Below are positions 21,423-33,466 of a DNA stretch of 64,000 bases, piece by piece. Under the pieces are notes generated by a model, which saw only the letters and a program-made list of their open reading frames with translations, ran no database searches and had not been told where the DNA came from. The DNA is taken from contig JAPFFF010000036.1 of NCBI GenBank assembly GCA_039105265.1, positions 372,001-436,000 on the forward strand, read 5' to 3'. The translations under genes and the position numbers were made by a program. The stretch comes from Tritrichomonas musculus (taxonomy: Eukaryota; Parabasalia; Tritrichomonadida; Tritrichomonadidae). Position 1 is the stretch's first letter; every line of letters starts with the position of its first letter.

Positions 21423-22439
21423 TCACCTCTACCTATATAATATATATTTTATTATTTTATACTAATTATAATAATTATACACATGCTTTATTTCATCAGT
21501 TAATAGTAAATTAATTAAGATAAAAATAAATTACAAGATTTTCAATAATTATTATTAACTTTTTAAAAACTTATTTGTTTTTTTGGGTTCACAATTTTTT
21601 TATTCAAAAAAATTTATTTTCTTTTGAAAAATTAGAATTATATAATAATTTGTATATTATATTGTAATTTATATTTTTTATTTTATTTATATGTTATTAA
21701 CATATTATAATTATTTATACATATTTAAATCGTAAATATATATTGTTATTTACTTTATCTAAAAATATATTGGCACATCTATAAGGAAGGAAAATATATA
21801 TCAAAAAGTTTAAATTTGAAAACCTTAACAAAACATTTGACAACTTTTCATGATATATTTTTAATATCTAAAAATTTAAAAGATTAATTGCAATAATAAC
21901 AATAAATAAATATATATACATATATGTTAAAGAATAATAATTACTAAAAAGTTAAAATTCAGGACAAAAAAAAAGATAATAATCGAAATTACACTGTGAT
22001 ATCAAAAAAAATGTTTAAAATATATCTATATCATAAGATTAAAAATAAAAAGAAAAACATATAACATGTATAAAATAATTAATTATTCTAAAAACGTATA
22101 ATTAAAAAAAATTTAGATAAGTTTTTAGCTCAGCATATTAATAAGACATTTGATACATCATTTGAATACATTTTTTCATATATGTTATTTAAGCATGCTA
22201 TTTTTATTATATAAGTAGTATTATTCATTCTGTTTCTAAGTGCTGAATAGCAATAAAAATCAATGACTTTAAATTGATAAAATAAACAATTTTCAAATTT
22301 TCGCTTCATTTTTTCATTCAAAAAAGCTGCTTAATTTGAATTTTTTTTATTCAATAGATTGATTGAAGAAATAAAAATATTATAATTTGATTGTATGCCA
22401 TATCAAAAATATCATGTATCAAAATAAGAGGTAGAGGTG
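21423..22439. mobile_element. Possible 1-kb inverted-repeat element
   Basis: TCACCTCTACCTAT near 21423 and its inverted counterpart ATAAGAGGTAGAGGTGA ending 22440 face each other about 1 kb apart. The interior is AT-rich without credible coding. No target duplication could be recognised. Confidence 0.4.
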
Positions 22440-22981
22440 AATATTCATTATTCTTTCTAATCAAATTTGGATGATAAAAATTTGTATTTTTTGAAATGCT
22501 GAATGCTTTTTATGTTTAAATAAATGTTATTTTTTATGATTTGCAATATGATAAAGTTATATATTAAGACAATATTCATTGATTTCTTATTTGTGCAAAA
22601 TTATCGAAATATTATTATTTCAAAAAAGTTCATCAGATAGGGACATATAAAAGATATTTTACTTTTTAAAAAGTATTAATAGCATATTCACAAGCATATG
22701 TTTTATATTATTTCATTTATTCTTTAAAAACTTTCTTTTTTAAAAATTTTATGACCTTTCAAAAATACACAAATAATTTAAACTTTTTGAGTAAAAGTTG
22801 TGTTTTAGGCATTTGCCCAAAAAATCACCTTCTTCAAAGGGCGATATTATTATACCTAAATATATTTCTATTATACAATTAAAAATATAAATAATTATTA
22901 TAACTTGGAATCAACTATTAAAAATAAGTCATTTGACCTTTCAAGGTAAAATTATATTTTTCTTTTTTTTCCAGGAAACAA

Positions 22982-25900
22982 ATGAGTCAGATGCTCCTCA
23001 ATGGATGTAAAAATGGTGATCTCGATAAAGTTCAACGAGCTCTTGATAAAGTGGGAACAACCATCAACTTCAAAGACATTTTAATTCAAATACATTCATG
23101 ATATTCAAATCTAACTTTTGTCATTATATTTAATTTCAGAATCATTTATGGAATTAAACTCGAACATTTAATAATACCCCGTTGATTTTAGCTGCAACCA
23201 GAGGCTATACAGAAATCGTTCAAGAATTATTTTCACAAAAACGAATGGACGTCAACCTCAAAAACATTTGAATTCAAGAACATTTCATAAAATTCAAATC
23301 TAACTTTTGTCATAATATTTAAATTCAGAATCATTTATGGAATTGAACTCGAATATTTAATTATACGGCGCTGATTTTAGCTGCAAAAAATGGCCATTTA
23401 GAAGTTGTTCAAGAATTATTATCACAAGAAGGAATTAACGTCAACATCAAAAGCATTTTAATTCAAAAGCATTGACAGTATTCAAATCTAACTTTTTTCA
23501 TAATATTTAAAATTCAGAATCATTTATGGAATTGAACTTGAACATTTAATAATACTGCTTTGTTTTGGGCTGCAAAAGAAGGTCATTTAGAAATTGTTCA
23601 AGAATTATTATACAATGATAAAACTGACATCAACAGCAAAGGAATTTTATTCCAAAAGCATTCATGAAATTCAAATATAACTTTTTTCATGATATTTAAA
23701 TTTTGAATCATTTATAGAATTGAACTCAAACATTTAATAAAACGCCATTGATTATAGCTATAAATAAAGGCCATCCAGAAATTGCTCAAGAATTATTATC
23801 ACAAAATGGAATCAGTGTCAACATCAAAGACATTTTAATTCAAGAACATTCATGAAATTCAAATCTAACTTTTGTCATCGCATTTAAATTCAGAATCATT
23901 TATGGAATTGAACTCGAACATTTAATAATACAGCGTTGATTTTAGCTGCAAGAAAAGGCTATTTAGATGTTGTTCGAGATTTATTATCACAAGATAGAAT
24001 TGACATCAACTGCAGAGACATTTTTATTCAAGAACATTTATAATATTCAAATCTAACTTTTTTTTTCATGATGTTTTAATTTAGAATCCTTTATAGAATT
24101 GAACTCTAACATTTCATAATACGCCATTGCAGTGGGCTGTAAGAGAAAACCATACAGATGTTGCTAAAGAATTATTATCACAAGATAAAATTGACATCTC
24201 TGGCAGAGACATTTTAATTCAAGAACATTCATCAAATTCAAATCTAACTTTTTCATTATATTTAAATTCTGAATCATTTATGGAATTGAACTCGAACATT
24301 TAATAAGACACCGTTGAATTTTGCTGCTTATATTGGCCGTACAGAAGTTGTTCAAGAATTATTATCAAAGGAAAGAATTGATATCAACAGCAGAGACATT
24401 TTAATTCAAGAACATTCATGATATTCAAATCTAACTTTTTTCATGATATTTTGATTCAGAATCATTTATGGAATTGAACTCGAACATTTAATAAGACGCC
24501 TTTGATTCATGCTGCATATTATGGCTATTCAGAAATTGTTCGAAAATTGTTAGCACAAAAAGGAATTGAAATCAACTGCAAAGATATTTGAATTTAAAAG
24601 ATTTCATAAAATTCAGATCTAACTTTTTAATGAAATTTAAATTCAGAATCATTCATGGAATTGAACTCGAACATTTGATAAGACGCCTTTGATTTATGCT
24701 GCAATTAATGGCTATTCAGAAGTTGTTCGAGAATTGTTGTCACGAGAAGGAATTGACATCACCTGCAAAGACATTTTAATTCAAGAACATTCATAATATT
24801 CAAATCTAACTTTATTCATGATATTTTAATTCAGATTTATTTTTGGAATTGAATACGAGCCTTTAATAATGTGCCATTGCTTTATTCAGCATCTAGAGGA
24901 CGTTCAGGAATTGTACGAGAATTATTAGCACAAAAAGGAATTGACATCAACTGCAAAGACATTTTAATTCTAAAGCTTGCATAAAATTTAAGTCTAATTT
25001 TTTTTCATGAAATTTAAATGTAGAATCATTTATGGAATTGAACTCGAACATTTAATAAAACACCGTTGATTTTAGCTGCAAAAGAAGGGCGTTCAGAAGC
25101 TGTTAAAGAATTATTATCAAAAGAAGGAATTGACATCAACTGCAGAGACATTTTAATTCAATAACATTCATAAAATTCAAATCTAACTTTTTTTCATTTA
25201 ATTTTAAATTCAGAATCATTTATGGAATTGAACTCGAACATTTAATAATACAGCGTTGATTTATGCTGCATCTAATGAGCAGTCAGATGTTATTCAAGAA
25301 TTATTATCAAAAGAAGGAATTGACATCACCTGCAAAGACATTTGAATTCTAGAACATTCATGATATTCAAATCTAACTTTTTTCATGATGTTTTAATTCA
25401 GAATCATTTATGGAATTGAACCCTAATATTTAATAACACGCCGTTGATTATAGCAGCAAGAGAAGGACGTTTAGAAACTGTTCAAAAATTACTATCACAA
25501 GAAGGAGTTAGCGTCAACTGCAAAAACATTTGAATTCATTAGCTTTCATGATATTTGAATCCAACTTTTTTTTCATGCAATTTAAATTCAGAATCATTTA
25601 TGAAATTGAACTCGAACATTTCATAAAACACCGCTGATTTTAGCTGCAAAAGGAGGCCATTTAGAAGTTGTTCAAGAATTATTATCGCAAGAAGGAATTG
25701 ACATCAACTGCAAAGACATTTTAATTCAAGATCGTTCATAACATTCAAATCTAACTTTTTTTTCATAATATTCAAATTGAGAGTCATTTATGGAATTTTT
25801 GATTTGGATGTTTAATAAGACAGCCATTGATTATGCAAGAGAAGAAAATCATCAAGAGATTGTTGAACTACTTTCTAAAGGACCAAGCAAAACGAAAAGC

Positions 25901-26131
25901 TCAGTGAATGGATCAAAAGAAGTTGAATCTCTTCGTCAGAAAACAAAGGAACAAGAAGAAGAAATCAAAGCATTAAAAAAACAACTTGAAGAAAAAGAAA
26001 AAGAGTATAAAAGACTGCTTGAAGAAAAAGAAGAAGAACATAAAAAGCAACTTGAAGAAATTGAAGAAGAAAATCTTCTTCAAAATCAAAGATTGATGGA
26101 TATGATTAAAGAACTTCAAAACCAATCTTAA
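22982..26131 (+). CDS. Ankyrin-repeat/coiled-coil protein gene interrupted by 15 spacers
   Basis: ATG at 22982 opens MSQMLLNGCKNGDLDKVQRA, a capping ankyrin-like block, up to 23077. Fourteen blocks of 31 codons follow at about 190-bp intervals, each reading like (N/K)TPLILAAKEGHLEVVQELL then SQEGIDINCKD. The last block (about 25803) runs into a long E/K coiled coil (LKKQLEEKEKEYKRLLEEK) and stops at 26129-26131. All blocks keep one frame and none carries a stop. Between each pair lies a spacer of about 95-98 nt (23078-23172, 23266-23361, 23455-23550, 23644-23738, 24020-24117 measured) containing stops in every copy. Spacers share TCAAATCTAACTTTTTTCAT, AATCATTTATGGAATTGAAC and end in ACATTTAATAA. 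No conserved GT donor is present and the AG before AATCATT is missing in at least two. If the spacers are removed, the protein would have about 16 ankyrin blocks; alternatively this is an expanded non-coding array. Coordinates cover the whole interrupted gene. Confidence 0.7.
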
Positions 26132-26369
26132 ATTGCATCAACAACAGCAACGAACGAAAAGCAATAATAAATAACCACCAATTTAATTTTTTTTATTTTA
26201 AATTCATTTTTTTTTATAGTTTTCCAAATTGAATTATCATTATGTTGCCCATTCTCTCATAATTTTGTGTCAGTAATTGGAGAAGGTGTATCGTAAAGTG
26301 TTAAAATTGTGAGTAAAAAAGAAAAAACACGCCCAGAATGAGCTGAAAGAAGTCTGAACGAATTCATTT

Positions 26370-26860
26370 GAAAAGAAAATCTGAGTGAATTATCGGTGCT
26401 TTTGGCTTCAGTCACGGTGAAGATTTACAAGCTCCATGAATCATTCTTAAACTTGAACCGACATTACTTGAAAAAGCTGTCTATGACAAGGTTGTTGAAG
26501 ATCATCATAGGAACTGAATCTCAATTGAAGTTGTTCTTATTATGCGAAACATCAATAAGAAAAAGTTTCTTCATCGAACATCCTTCTTAGCAAAAACATG
26601 CTCGCCCGAATCGGCGTCTTTGAAACATCGCAGACGAAAGGCGTTGGAACACTGAGATTCATGACACCTGAACTTTTTGATGAGAATTATAAAGGAATGA
26701 AATCCAACAACAATGTTGATGTTTACGCGTTTTGAAAACCGCCCAGATATCAGTTTTAAAAATGCAAATTCTCGACTGGATTCCAGAATTGATTGCTCGT
26801 TGCTTCAACAGACAACCGCCATTCATTCGCTGAAATTTCAATCATGAAGTTCCACAATTT
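26370..26860 (+). pseudogene. TKL-type protein kinase relic
   Basis: Broken frames show an activation segment: ...MLARIGVFETSQ, KGVGTLRFMTPELFDE, then NNNVDVYAF, matching the G-T-x-x-x-M-x-PE and D-V-Y-(S/A)-F-G motifs of subdomains VIII-IX. Shortly after comes WIPELIARCFNRQPP, matching the subdomain XI CW...P region. Stops and shifts interrupt every part and there is no N-lobe. It is a host-gene relic immediately downstream of the ankyrin gene, separated from it by a clear stop. Confidence 0.6.
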
Positions 26861-27006
26861 CGCCTTGCTCAGTGAAATTGACGGCCCAGCAGCGAGGCCA
26901 TCAGACTGAGAGAAAAAAGAACCATTGCAAATTAAATTTCCATGTTTTGCCTGAGTTTGTTTAACGTTTTTTTTTTTTTTTTTCAATTTCATTTTGATTA
27001 GTTTGT

Positions 27007-27050
27007 GGCTGTATTGTCAATTTGATGTTTTTTTTTTTGACGATACAGCC
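27007..27050. repeat. 14-bp hairpin with T-rich loop
   Basis: GGCTGTATTGTCAA and TTGACGATACAGCC pair with one mismatch around a loop containing a long T run. It lies between the kinase and BspA relics; no function assigned. Confidence 0.7.
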
Positions 27051-27239
27051 GATATGAATGTCATTACATGAAAAATAAAAAAATCATTTTAACTTTACTG
27101 ATATCTTCATGAAATGACCAATTTGCACTCATCGTTCCATTATGCTTTGAGTGCCTTCAAGTCATAAATTGACGAATTAAGGCATATCATAACTGCCAAA
27201 ATTTCACCTTTAAGGTCAATTAGTAATTGATTTTGACAA

Positions 27240-27760
27240 TCATTTGTGTTTTTTGGTCAAATTTCTTTGAAGTGTAACTGACTTCAATTTACTGCAGCCA
27301 TTGAAGCAACCGTCGCCAACTCTCGCATCACAATTTGAATAGAAATTGAATTTTGAGAGGTTTTCACATCCAATGAAAACATTTGAATTCTTTTTCAATG
27401 ATTTTGAAGCGAAAGAATTCGGATCGTCAAAGCTAACTTCGACCAATTCTCTGCAGTTCATAAAAGAAGAGTCTCCAAATTCCAACGATGAACTTTTGAA
27501 ACCGCTCACAATTTTCAAAGGCTTTCAATTTTGAATTGAGGGTAAAGATTCTGTACAACTATCATCAGTTTTGAGCAGCAACTGAACGAATAATCGTCAA
27601 TTATTTGGCACTTTTTGTGAATAAATAAATTGTGCTATTCTCGGCACTTGTAAAATCATTTCAATGAAATGCAGAAATTTCCACAAGACGATTCATTCGA
27701 AATATGCGGAATGCAGTCATGCTGGTAAATGGCAGGTTCTTAATTTCAAGTAATTCAAGA
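27240..27760 (-). pseudogene. BspA-type leucine-rich repeat (LRR_5) relic
   Basis: The minus frame 27240-27518 reads FGDSSFMNCRELVEVSF, then FIGCENLSKFNFYSN and CFNGCSKLKSVTL: the F-x-x-C-x-x-L-x-x-(V/F) pattern of BspA-like repeats, a large trichomonad surface-protein family. The expected period of about 23 residues is visible. Upstream coding (to about 27760) is interrupted by stops, and the frame ends abruptly in NLTKKHK. No signal peptide or membrane anchor remains, so it is a fragment. Confidence 0.55.
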
Positions 27761-27779
27761 TGGATCAAATGATGATTTA

Positions 27780-29327
27780 TAAGTACCTACGAATTATAAT
27801 TATAATAAGAATAAACCAGTTAAAATTTGATAATTATACAAAAAGACTGAGATATAATCAGTTTTCTGAAAAAAAAAAATACTGATGCTAAAAAATCAAA
27901 TACTGTACCGAATTTAACACACCAAATCATTCGAAAAATACCAATTATAGAATAATTCTATTTATTGAGATACATGTTTGTATGATAATTCTATTTATTC
28001 ACATAAGTTTGAAAAACCAAAATACCAATTTTATTTTTTAGCTATTTTAAACAATTGATCTTATATATAGATTGATATTTGACATTATATGAATAATTAT
28101 TTTTAAAACCAAAATTAATGATTAAATGCACAAGATTATTTTATAAATATTAATATTCAATCAAGAAAAGTTTATAATATAAATAATTAAAATTTGAAAA
28201 GATAAAATTGAATCAATTGAGAGAAATAATACAAATTCAAATTATATATAAAAAATAAAACATTCTTATCTCATTAATATAAATATATTTTAGAGGTATT
28301 TTAGATTTAATAACTATTAAATAATATATTATATTTTTTATTCATTTATATAAAGTTTAAATCAATTGTACTATTAGTTTTTATGATAAAAATAAGAGGA
28401 AAATTAGATTGATAGTTAATTTGAATTTCAATGCCATTCAAACTTCTAATAATTAACAAATATGTAAATATCGATATAGTAAATAATAAATATGATATAA
28501 ATTATTATTAAATTATATAAATATATAATTTTAAATTAATAATAAATAAAATATGTTTTATATAATTTTCATAACAATATACTTTATCAATTTCATAATC
28601 TTTGAAAGTTTAAATTCAATTGAAATTTACTTCAATTTTCACTTTTTGAAAAATTATTTTCATTTTTAATGATAATAAAAAATATAAATATCTATGGATA
28701 AAAAATAATAATAAAAAAATCATTTATTAAATAGATTTATAAATTAATATAGAATAAATTAGCAAAATATATTTTATCATACTTAATTTTTTTAGTTCGA
28801 TTTACCTTATATTCAGAGTTTCGATACTTATTCTTTAAATTTAATGTTTGCTATTTTTATTAATATTGATAATAATCTATTAAAATATGAAAAAACAGTA
28901 ATAAGCAAGCTTGCTAGTAGCTATAATATTCGTCAATAAGAAAAAATGCTCTTGTACAATTGGATTGATTATGAATGTTAGTTTCAAATTTGATTTTTAA
29001 ATCAAAAGAACAGACAAATAATATAGATTCTTGTTTTAGTTCATATATCCTTTGGTATGATCGACTTCATTGGCAAAATCTGGTTTAATTTTTAAATTGT
29101 TTTTATGATTTTTTATTTTATCGTTTTATTTACACAGAAATTTCAGAATATTGAGTTAAAAAATTGAATTTTCAATATATAGAAAAAATAACAATATGTA
29201 TTCAATTTTGAAAAGATGTTGAAAAATAAAAAATATCAGAATTTTATTTGAATCACGCTTTATTAATATGTAATAATAAAAAAAGAAAGAGAAATGCGAT
29301 TTTCATTTAAAAACAAACCATAAAATA
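27780..29327. other. AT-rich non-coding stretch
   Basis: Extremely AT-rich with no credible open frame; the right part is the 3' flank of the Myb gene. Confidence 0.5.
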
Positions 29328-29957
29328 TTAATTTAACAAAAAATCAATACTCATCATTGATTGATGATTTGGCTTTTGTATTTGTGGTTCAACCGGATTT
29401 TGATTGGTTTCTGGCTCAATTTGAGGCATTAATGACATTTTTTTGTTTTTTTGTTCAAGGATTGCTCGAGCATAAAGATGAGGGGAAGTTTTAACACGTT
29501 GCCTCTTTTTTCTGTCCGGATACTTATTATCTAATGGATTTGTAATAAACTGGAATTTTCCTTCTTTTTGAACGATTCGATATTTGAGATGTGAATACCA
29601 TCGATTTTTAACGTCGTTTTCAGATCTTCCACTGAAATATTGCCTAATAATGGACCAACTATATCCAAGTTCATTTACTTTATCAAGAAGAACGTGATCT
29701 TCTTCGTCAGTCCATGGATCATCACGAATATTTGGGTTAAGATAGTTAAGCCATCGATCTCGACATTGCCGAGCTGTGCGATATCCTAGTTGTCGAGATA
29801 TTTTTGTCCAGTTAAATTCCGTTGATTTTGATATAATATCAAGAAGACGAACATCTTCAGATACGGTAAATGGACGACGCGTGGAATGCTTAATTGCTGG
29901 TTTTGTCTCATTGTTTTGCGAATAGATAAATAAATTGGGCATCTGAGAGAAAAACAT
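29328..29957 (-). CDS. R2R3-type Myb DNA-binding protein, 209 aa
   Basis: Two Myb/SANT repeats are clear. Repeat 1 (about residues 32-79) has FTVSEDVRLLDII, FNWTKISRQLG and CRDRWLNYLNP; repeat 2 (about 83-131) has WTDEEDHVLLDKV, YSWSIIRQYFSGRS and VKNRWYSHLK. The third helix of each ends in the usual W, giving sequence-specific DNA recognition, so this is a nuclear transcription regulator. The C-terminal ~75 residues are basic then Q/P-rich. Small two-repeat Myb proteins are abundant in trichomonads, where some bind promoter elements; the specific target cannot be told. I choose ATG at 29957 (MFFSQMPN) because the frame further upstream lacks an ATG. ATCAATCT lies about 25 bp upstream, a possible initiator. 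Confidence 0.9.
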   Translation of the reverse strand: MFFSQMPNLFIYSQNNETKPAIKHSTRRPFTVSEDVRLLDIISKSTEFNWTKISRQLGYRTARQCRDRWLNYLNPNIRDDPWTDEEDHVLLDKVNELGYSWSIIRQYFSGRSENDVKNRWYSHLKYRIVQKEGKFQFITNPLDNKYPDRKKRQRVKTSPHLYARAILEQKNKKMSLMPQIEPETNQNPVEPQIQKPNHQSMMSIDFLLN

Positions 29958-31279
29958 CTTTACGGTCAAAAAAAATTAGATTGATCAACTTTTTGAGATA
30001 ATCATTAATATAATTGAAAACTAATCACATCATTATTTAATATCGCATTTTATAGTAGATAAAATTAATTATTAATTATTTATTTATCAATATTATATAT
30101 TATTATAATCCAAATAATTATAATTAACATGTTTTTTCTTTGCAAAATAAAGATAATGAATATACTTTCTAAAAAGATTAAAAATTGAGTTTATTTTGTT
30201 AACAAAATCTAAAAAAACACTTTTCAAATTTTGAGATATTTTCAAATCATTTTTGAAATATTGAATTAGCGAGTTTTTGAATTAATAAAGGCTTTATTAT
30301 GTTTTTTTACCTATTTAATATAAATTTATAAATATATACTTTAAATATTGAAAGTTGTGATGTTACTTTTTTTTCAATATCTTGTTTCAAAATTAAGCAT
30401 TATTATTCAAACATTTATTTGATTTTGGGATGTGTCAAAAAAATGAAGATTAAAATATTTCTTATACTTTTTATATATGATATCAAGCGATTTATTTACT
30501 GAATGATATTTCAGGAAAATATAGAATAATTATTTTTAAAACGTTTTGGCCAAATATTGATATAATTAGCAATCCTTCTAACGAAAATAACGGTTTTGGC
30601 CGGATTCGTAGATAAATGAATTCAAAAATTGAATTACCTATGAAATTTTGTTTATTCATGAATATTATTGTTTCTCAATTTTTAATTCAAATATATCGAT
30701 ATAAATATTTTAGATCGTAAAAATCTATACTTATAATCTTTTTTTCTCAATTATTTTAATTTAAAAAGTTCATTGGTTTATTATTTTTTCTAATTAATTT
30801 TTTAGTCACCCTATGATGTGATGTCATTCGTTTAGAAGATTGAAATTATTTATTCAATAAAATGGATTTATTATGGCAATATAAATATAAATGATAATTC
30901 AAATAATATATATTTATTTAATAGTATTATTAATAATAATATATACCTAAAATGTTTCTTTATACCTATATTTAAGTAAGATATCATATGTTGAAATTTC
31001 TAAATGATATGATTTTCATTTTGATTATTGAATAATTGAATACAATCTTAAAAATATCCATTTTAATTAATTGTAATATGTAAATGCTTTTTTCTAATTG
31101 AAAAATTAATTTTTTTATTCACTACTATTCAAAAAAAAATAATTGAAATCTGAAATTAAATAAAAAAATTTGAAGAGACATTGAAATCTTTTCAAATCAT
31201 GGATGAATCAACATATGATTTTTGCAAATTTTGGAAGATATTAAATATAAAGCTAAAAAGAAAGATCAAAATAATGGAG

Positions 31280-31310
<31 letters not shown>

Positions 31311-31378
31311 ATTTTGGAAGTAGTCAGGAATAATCTTTACTACAAGAATTTTGAATAAATTAATGATATAAAAGTATA
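29958..31378. other. AT-rich intergenic region with a 29-A run
   Basis: No gene seen. A homopolymer of about 29 A lies at 31280-31308, roughly 70 bp beyond the 3' end of the DENN-like gene. Confidence 0.5.
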
Positions 31379-32623
31379 TCATTGGCAATTATTCATATTT
31401 GCATTTGATTTAACCAAAAGTTTGGATACAATAAGCTTGTGCTTTTTAATTACAGCATTTAAATGGATATCGCTTTCATAGTTTCCTTTAATTGATTTCA
31501 AAAAATTATAGATTATTAGTAACTGCTCTTGGCTATATTTATTAAACTGCATTTCACCGTTTTGGAGAAGTACATCTCTGAATTTGCTATTCTTTGACCT
31601 TCTTAATCGCCAATATTTAACTGTTTTCATCTTTTCAAAAGATTTCAATATATCCATGCAAGGCATAAATTTCAATTTATTTACTATGCTTTCCATATTT
31701 TTTTCTGCCCATGGCAGATTTAATACATCACTATAAGGATTTTGGTTGAGCAAATTTACAAATTCACCTTGTATCATTAATAAAATATTTTGTACCAACT
31801 TTTGAAATTTATTGTCTTGCTTGGAATTAATTTTATACATTTTAGAACAATTAACCACAAGATCAAATTTAGAATTTAATTCAGCCGCATCATCAGTAGC
31901 AACAATAAGATATGGTGATTTGCAATCACTTTTCATAATTTCGCTATATCGTGGATCTTCTTTTCTAAGCCATAAAATCATTGGATCTATATAACGCAAT
32001 GGATGAAGTAATGATAAAGCAGAAAAGCAAGCTTTGCAAGCAGTGATAGCATCAGGAGCAACAAGTAGGATCGGCTTCATTGAAAATAAGTGTGCCAATA
32101 TCTCTGAGCATACTTTAGGTTGGAAAAAATTCGAAGGCTTGAAATGGTCAAAAGAAAAATCTGAATTTGTGAATTCGATTGATTGAATATTTGTTGGATA
32201 AACAATATCCATCTTATTTTCTAGTGTAGTTGGCCATCCAGAAATAAGCGTTTTGGCTAAATTGAAGACGTTATTAGGCTCATATCCAATTTTATTATTA
32301 GTTAAAGCCAAATAAAATTGCTTAAGGAAATCGAGAAAGAAATAGGCACACTGATGGTATGATTTAATTATAAGCTCATAAACTTCTTGATGATAAAAAA
32401 AATAAGGAGTGTAGTAAAATATATCGTCTTTGTTGAAAACAAAAGTACATTCTTTTATGTATTCTAATCCTGACGTGGGAGTACAAAACTCAAATGCTTT
32501 AATATCCTCAGATAAATTTTGAACACCTTGTGACATTGCAATCAGAGATGGATGAATTGGGGTTGTTAGCTTCAACAAAAAAATGCCATCAACAAACTTG
32601 TAATCTTGAGAAAATTGCTGCAT
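31379..32623 (-). CDS. DENN-domain-like protein, about 414 aa
   Basis: The central region (about residues 175-255) reads ILAHLFSMKPILLVAPDAIT, LSLLHPLRYIDPMILWL and KSPYLIVATDDAAEL. This fits the cDENN pattern: a leucine-rich helix, a hydrophobic strand (ILLV), a helix, LL-x-P-x-x-(Y/W), then aP-x-x-(I/L)-(I/V). DENN proteins act as exchange factors or adaptors for Rab-type GTPases in membrane traffic. The N-terminal strand-rich part (FVDGIFLLKLT) could be a longin-like module, as in the folliculin/C9orf72 group, but I cannot place it in a subfamily. The open frame extends 24 codons further upstream without an ATG, through an A9 run, so I start at the first ATG, residue Q-M-Q-Q-F (32623). Confidence 0.5.
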   Translation of the reverse strand: MQQFSQDYKFVDGIFLLKLTTPIHPSLIAMSQGVQNLSEDIKAFEFCTPTSGLEYIKECTFVFNKDDIFYYTPYFFYHQEVYELIIKSYHQCAYFFLDFLKQFYLALTNNKIGYEPNNVFNLAKTLISGWPTTLENKMDIVYPTNIQSIEFTNSDFSFDHFKPSNFFQPKVCSEILAHLFSMKPILLVAPDAITACKACFSALSLLHPLRYIDPMILWLRKEDPRYSEIMKSDCKSPYLIVATDDAAELNSKFDLVVNCSKMYKINSKQDNKFQKLVQNILLMIQGEFVNLLNQNPYSDVLNLPWAEKNMESIVNKLKFMPCMDILKSFEKMKTVKYWRLRRSKNSKFRDVLLQNGEMQFNKYSQEQLLIIYNFLKSIKGNYESDIHLNAVIKKHKLIVSKLLVKSNANMNNCQ

Positions 32624-32699
32624 TTGAGAAAATGAATTGTTTTCATTGAGCTTAAATGGAAAATTTAATCCATTCAATAAATGTTTTTTTTTCAATGAA

Positions 32700-33466
32700 A
32701 TTTTTTTTTTAATTCAATTATAAATTTTTATTTCAATCAAATGATTAAACCTTGTTCAAAAAACATTACCTCCCTCTCAATTTAAAATAATCATATCTTT
32801 ATATTTTAAATATGAATTATTTTTTTAAAATTTGATTAATATTATGATAATTATCTAATATATTATTAATGAAGAATGATGCATTTAAATTGTTTAATAA
32901 AAAAGATAGAATGATTTAAAATTTGAAATGGAGGTAAAGTTTTTTGAACTCAGTTTATATTTTCAATTATCACAACAAAAAAGAATTCAAAAAATATAGT
33001 TTTACTTTTTGTTTTATTTTAATGAAAAAAACTAAAACTAGATAAATTTTATCAAAGATTCTTTTTAATGTATTACTCTGATATAAAATTTAATTATATA
33101 CTTAGTTATTTTGAATTTAAATTCATATAATCAATTGCTTATTTTATTATTTATTTATTTTTATTCATTTTTAATACAATAATAAATACAAAAACACATA
33201 TTTATATGCTTTAACATATTATTAACAATTTTATATAAAGAAATTCATATTTTTACTTTTTATATAAATAAATGGTCTAAGGTATCACTGAAAATTTATA
33301 AATTTAGTTTTCTTTTTTTAAAAGTCACTTATTTAGATAACAAAGGCAAAAATACAATGAATTTCATAGTATAATATAATAAAAATATTTTAAAATAAGG
33401 ATTGTTAATCATATCTTTCGGAATTTATTGTTTTACAAAATATCGAAAATTGATAATTCAAGGAAT
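32700..33466. other. Divergent intergenic region
   Basis: AT-rich, between the DENN-like gene (minus) and the helical-protein gene (plus); it must hold both promoters. No motif is clear. Confidence 0.4.

Noticed and set aside
22982-26131. Ordinary trichomonad introns in the ankyrin gene
   Set aside because: No conserved GT near spacer starts, the AG is absent in some copies, and the known fixed 3' block is not present.
22982-26131. Reading UGA as sense through the ankyrin spacers
   Set aside because: Spacer lengths are not constant modulo 3 and some spacer stops are TAA, so the frame would be lost anyway.
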